DNA of 8,455 nt from an uncultured Rhodanobacteraceae bacterium (GTDB lineage Bacteria > Pseudomonadota > Gammaproteobacteria > Xanthomonadales > Rhodanobacteraceae), in the NCBI GenBank assembly GCA_913053815.1, contig CAJXGK010000063.1:1-8455 (forward strand). The letters run 5' to 3'. Made by a program: the position numbers and the translations under genes. Of the stretch, positions 6,119 to 8,455 are shown one piece after another. How positions within the stretch are numbered: position 1 is the stretch's first letter; each line of letters opens with the position of its first letter. A model generated the notes under the pieces. The model searched no databases. It worked only from the letters and a program-made list of their open reading frames with translations, and had not been told where the DNA came from.

Positions 6119-8280
6119 TGGATTTCTTTGCGACCTGTCCGAAAGGACTGGAGTACCTGCTGCGCGATGAACTGGTCGGTCAGGGGGCCGATGATGTTCA
6201 CGAGGCTTTGGCCGGGGTGCACTTTCGTGGTGATCTGGAAGCGGGTTACCGAGCCTGTCTGGAATCACGGTTGGCCAGTCGGGTGTTGCTGCCGTTACAC
6301 ACCTTCGCGGCAGGTGACCAGGATGCTCTATATCGTGGGGTGCGTGACATCGATTGGTCAGCACATCTTGGTGCTGAAGGCAGTCTGGCGGTCGATGCAG
6401 TCATCGCCCGTAGCGCCATCCAGCACAGTCGCTACGCGGCTCAAGTGGTGAAGGATGCCATGGTCGATCAGTTCCGTACCGAGGTGGGCGAAAGGCCATC
6501 GGTGGCATTGCAGCGTCCGGATATACGTTTGCATTTGCTGCTGCGGCGCGACAAGGCGCAGCTATCGCTTGACCTCTCCGGCGAACCTTTGCACCGGCGC
6601 GGTTGCCGAGTGGCGCAGGGTGGGGCGCCGCTCAAGGAAAACCTCGCCGCAGCCATGTTGCTGCGTGCCGGCTGGATGGAGCAATACCGGCAGGGCGGAG
6701 TTTTACTGGACCCAATGTGTGGAGCGGCCACGTTGCTGATCGAGGGGGCCTGGATGGCCGCCGATGTCGCCCCGGGCCTGCAGCGGGACTATTTCGGCTT
6801 TTTGGCCTGGCGTGGACACGATGTCGCGTTATGGGCTCGGCTGCATGAGCGGGCTTCGCAACGAGCAAAAATTGGCTTGCAGCAATTACGGACGGTGTTT
6901 TATGGGCGTGATAACGATGCCCAGGCGCTTGCTGCGGCACGGCGCAATGCTGTAGCCGCCGGGGTGGCGGGATTTGTGCATTTGCAACGTGGCGATGTGG
7001 CCCATCTGCAGCGCCCGGACGGGGCCAGCACTGGCCTGCTGCTGAGCAACCCACCCTATGGTGAGCGGCTTGGCAATATCGAGCAGGCCCGGGTCTTGTA
7101 CCGGATATTGGGCGAACGCTTGCGCGATGCATTCAGCGGTTGGCGGGCCAGTGTACTGGTGGCCGATCCACAGGCCGCTCATGACCTGGGGCTACGGGTC
7201 GACCGCCGTCACCAACTGTATAACGGGGCGATCGAATGCAGTCTGCTGCATTTTGATATCCATCCACGGTCTGCCCAACCGACCTCGAAGCCACTCAGCG
7301 AAGGGGCGCAAATGGTAGCCAACCGTTTGCGTAAAAACCTGGCCAAGTTGCGTAAGTGGTTGCAGTGCGAAAACATCCATTGTTTTCGCGTGTACGACGC
7401 GGACCTGCCGGAATACTCAGCCGCCATTGATGTCTATGCCGGACGCGTGCTTGATGACCAGGGCATAGCGTCCGGTGAGGTGCAACGCTGGTTGCATATT
7501 CAGGAGTATCAAGCACCGGCGACAGTCGATCCATTGAAAGCCAGACAGCGTTTTGGTGATCTGCTGCATGCTGCGGGTGAAGCTCTGGAGGTGCCTCGTG
7601 AGCGAGTGGCGGTAAAAACGCGAGTTCGGGGCCGCATTGGAGACCGCTACAACTCTAAGCACCACCCGGGTGGTTTGATCGAGGTTGAAGAGGCTGGGCT
7701 GTATTTCCGGGTAAATCTGTTTGAATTTCTCGATACGGGCTTGTTTCTGGATCATCGGCTGATCCGGACCCAACTGCGTGAACTAGCCCCGGAAAGAAAA
7801 ATGCTGAACCTGTTTGCCTACACGGCTACGGCGAGTGCCTATGCGGCAATCGGTGGGGCCAGAGCAACACTCAGTGTGGATCTATCGGCAACCTATCTGC
7901 AATGGGCATCATGGAATCTGGCCCGCAACGGATTCACGGGTTCCCGACATCGCCTCGAACAGGCCGACGTTCCCCGGTGGCTGTTGAGGCAGGCCGGCCA
8001 TTTCGGTCTGATCTATGTCGATCCACCTACTTTTTCCAACTCCAAGCGTACCGGGGATTTCAATATTCAACGCGACCATGTGGACTTGCTGAAGCGCTGT
8101 GGTGACTTACTGGAGTCGGATGGGGTGCTGGTATTTTCAAATCATTTCCGGCGTTTTAAATTAGATCGCACTGCTTTGGAGGCCGTTTTTTCAATCGAGG
8201 ATGGCACTAAAACAAGCATCCCCTCCGATTTCGCACGTCGCTCGGGGATTCACGGCTGCTGGCTACTCCGGCCCAGATAA
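6115..8280 (+). CDS. rlmKL: Bifunctional 23S rRNA methyltransferase (m2G2445 and m7G2069)
   Basis: A 721-aa fusion of RlmL and RlmK, close to the 702 aa of E. coli RlmKL. It modifies G2445 (N2) and G2069 (N7) of 23S rRNA during large-subunit assembly, using SAM. The N-terminus (FFATCPKGLEYLLRDEL) leads into a THUMP-type RNA-binding region up to about residue 160. The RlmL domain has SAM motif I LLDPMCGAATLLIEGA (197-212) and the catalytic NPPYGERLG (312-320). The RlmK domain has NLFAYTATASAYAA (565-578), the acidic SVDLS (587-591) and DPPTFSNSKR (636-645). In RlmK motif I an alanine (571) stands where glycine is usual. The start is ATG at 6115 or the adjacent ATG at 6118. No Shine-Dalgarno is seen, and coupling to the hydrolase through the ATGA overlap is likely. 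The gene is intact. Confidence 0.96.
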   Translation: MMDFFATCPKGLEYLLRDELVGQGADDVHEALAGVHFRGDLEAGYRACLESRLASRVLLPLHTFAAGDQDALYRGVRDIDWSAHLGAEGSLAVDAVIARSAIQHSRYAAQVVKDAMVDQFRTEVGERPSVALQRPDIRLHLLLRRDKAQLSLDLSGEPLHRRGCRVAQGGAPLKENLAAAMLLRAGWMEQYRQGGVLLDPMCGAATLLIEGAWMAADVAPGLQRDYFGFLAWRGHDVALWARLHERASQRAKIGLQQLRTVFYGRDNDAQALAAARRNAVAAGVAGFVHLQRGDVAHLQRPDGASTGLLLSNPPYGERLGNIEQARVLYRILGERLRDAFSGWRASVLVADPQAAHDLGLRVDRRHQLYNGAIECSLLHFDIHPRSAQPTSKPLSEGAQMVANRLRKNLAKLRKWLQCENIHCFRVYDADLPEYSAAIDVYAGRVLDDQGIASGEVQRWLHIQEYQAPATVDPLKARQRFGDLLHAAGEALEVPRERVAVKTRVRGRIGDRYNSKHHPGGLIEVEEAGLYFRVNLFEFLDTGLFLDHRLIRTQLRELAPERKMLNLFAYTATASAYAAIGGARATLSVDLSATYLQWASWNLARNGFTGSRHRLEQADVPRWLLRQAGHFGLIYVDPPTFSNSKRTGDFNIQRDHVDLLKRCGDLLESDGVLVFSNHFRRFKLDRTALEAVFSIEDGTKTSIPSDFARRSGIHGCWLLRPR

Positions 8281-8427
8281 ACAACCGGAGTGATTCAAAC
8301 CGGGTTCAGCAAGAGTGTTCAAGCATGGGTCTGAGTGTTGCAACCGCTAGGAACCTGTCGGGCTTGGAGGGTCGTAGCGAGGCGGATGAAAAATTGAGGG
8401 CAGTTTTTTGATCTTTGGAGGCGAATA

Positions 8428-8455
8428 GTGGTTCTATTTAACGATAAAGAGCGAA
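8428..8455 (+). CDS. Probable start of a further gene, cut by the window edge
   Basis: A strong GGAGG (8417-8421) stands 6 nt before GTG at 8428, and the frame stays open to the edge, reading MVLFNDKER. A six-T run (8404-8409) lies just upstream. Only nine codons are visible, so no family can be named. The 147 bp between rlmKL and this start hold no other supported gene. AACCGG (8283-8288) and CCGGGTT (8300-8306) can form a short bulged hairpin soon after the rlmKL stop, but without a T-run it is not a convincing terminator. Confidence 0.45.

Overview
The window looks like chromosomal DNA of a gammaproteobacterium or a close relative such as Acidithiobacillia. GC content is moderate to high. 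The markers are the ileS-lspA-ispH gene order, a fused RlmK/RlmL 23S rRNA methyltransferase, and an AmpD-type cytoplasmic amidase whose zinc loop recalls Xanthomonadales and sulfur-oxidiser homologues. The genus cannot be fixed from the sequence alone.

Layout. (1) 3-2667, plus strand: a compact housekeeping operon holding the 3' part of ileS, then lspA (signal peptidase II) and ispH (last step of the MEP isoprenoid pathway). The fkpB/slpA gene that separates lspA from ispH in E. coli is absent. (2) 2707-2823: a tRNA-Thr(CGT) gene with its own promoter. (3) 2824-4516: an accessory segment directly after the tRNA. It begins with about 330 bp holding no supported gene, followed by a minus-strand three-gene operon. 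That operon has a RelE/HigB-like toxin, an overlapping XRE-type (HigA-like) antitoxin, and a third small protein resembling the DUF6941 group. It starts at a promoter overlapping a perfect 8+2+8 palindrome, and the toxin appears to start with TTG on a nearly leaderless mRNA. (4) 4517-4732, minus strand: an open, protein-like reading frame of 71 codons with no usable start, probably the C-terminal remnant of a lost gene. (5) 4754-5308, minus strand: an AmpD-like N-acetylmuramoyl-L-alanine amidase. (6) 5397-5543: a 147-bp element with imperfect terminal inverted repeats, probably a MITE with IS5-like ends, in the divergent intergenic region. (7) 5588-8280, plus strand: a small serine alpha/beta hydrolase whose stop overlaps the start of rlmKL by 4 bp. 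(8) 8428 to the right edge: a probable new gene start with a strong Shine-Dalgarno, cut by the window.

The two flanks (ileS-lspA-ispH-tRNA, and hydrolase-rlmKL) are ordinary core genome. The interval 2824-5587 is the accessory part: toxin-antitoxin operon, gene remnant, amidase and a small transposon-like element. The most interesting item is the toxin-antitoxin operon with its tightly coupled third gene of unknown role. The window may hold no dramatic new system.
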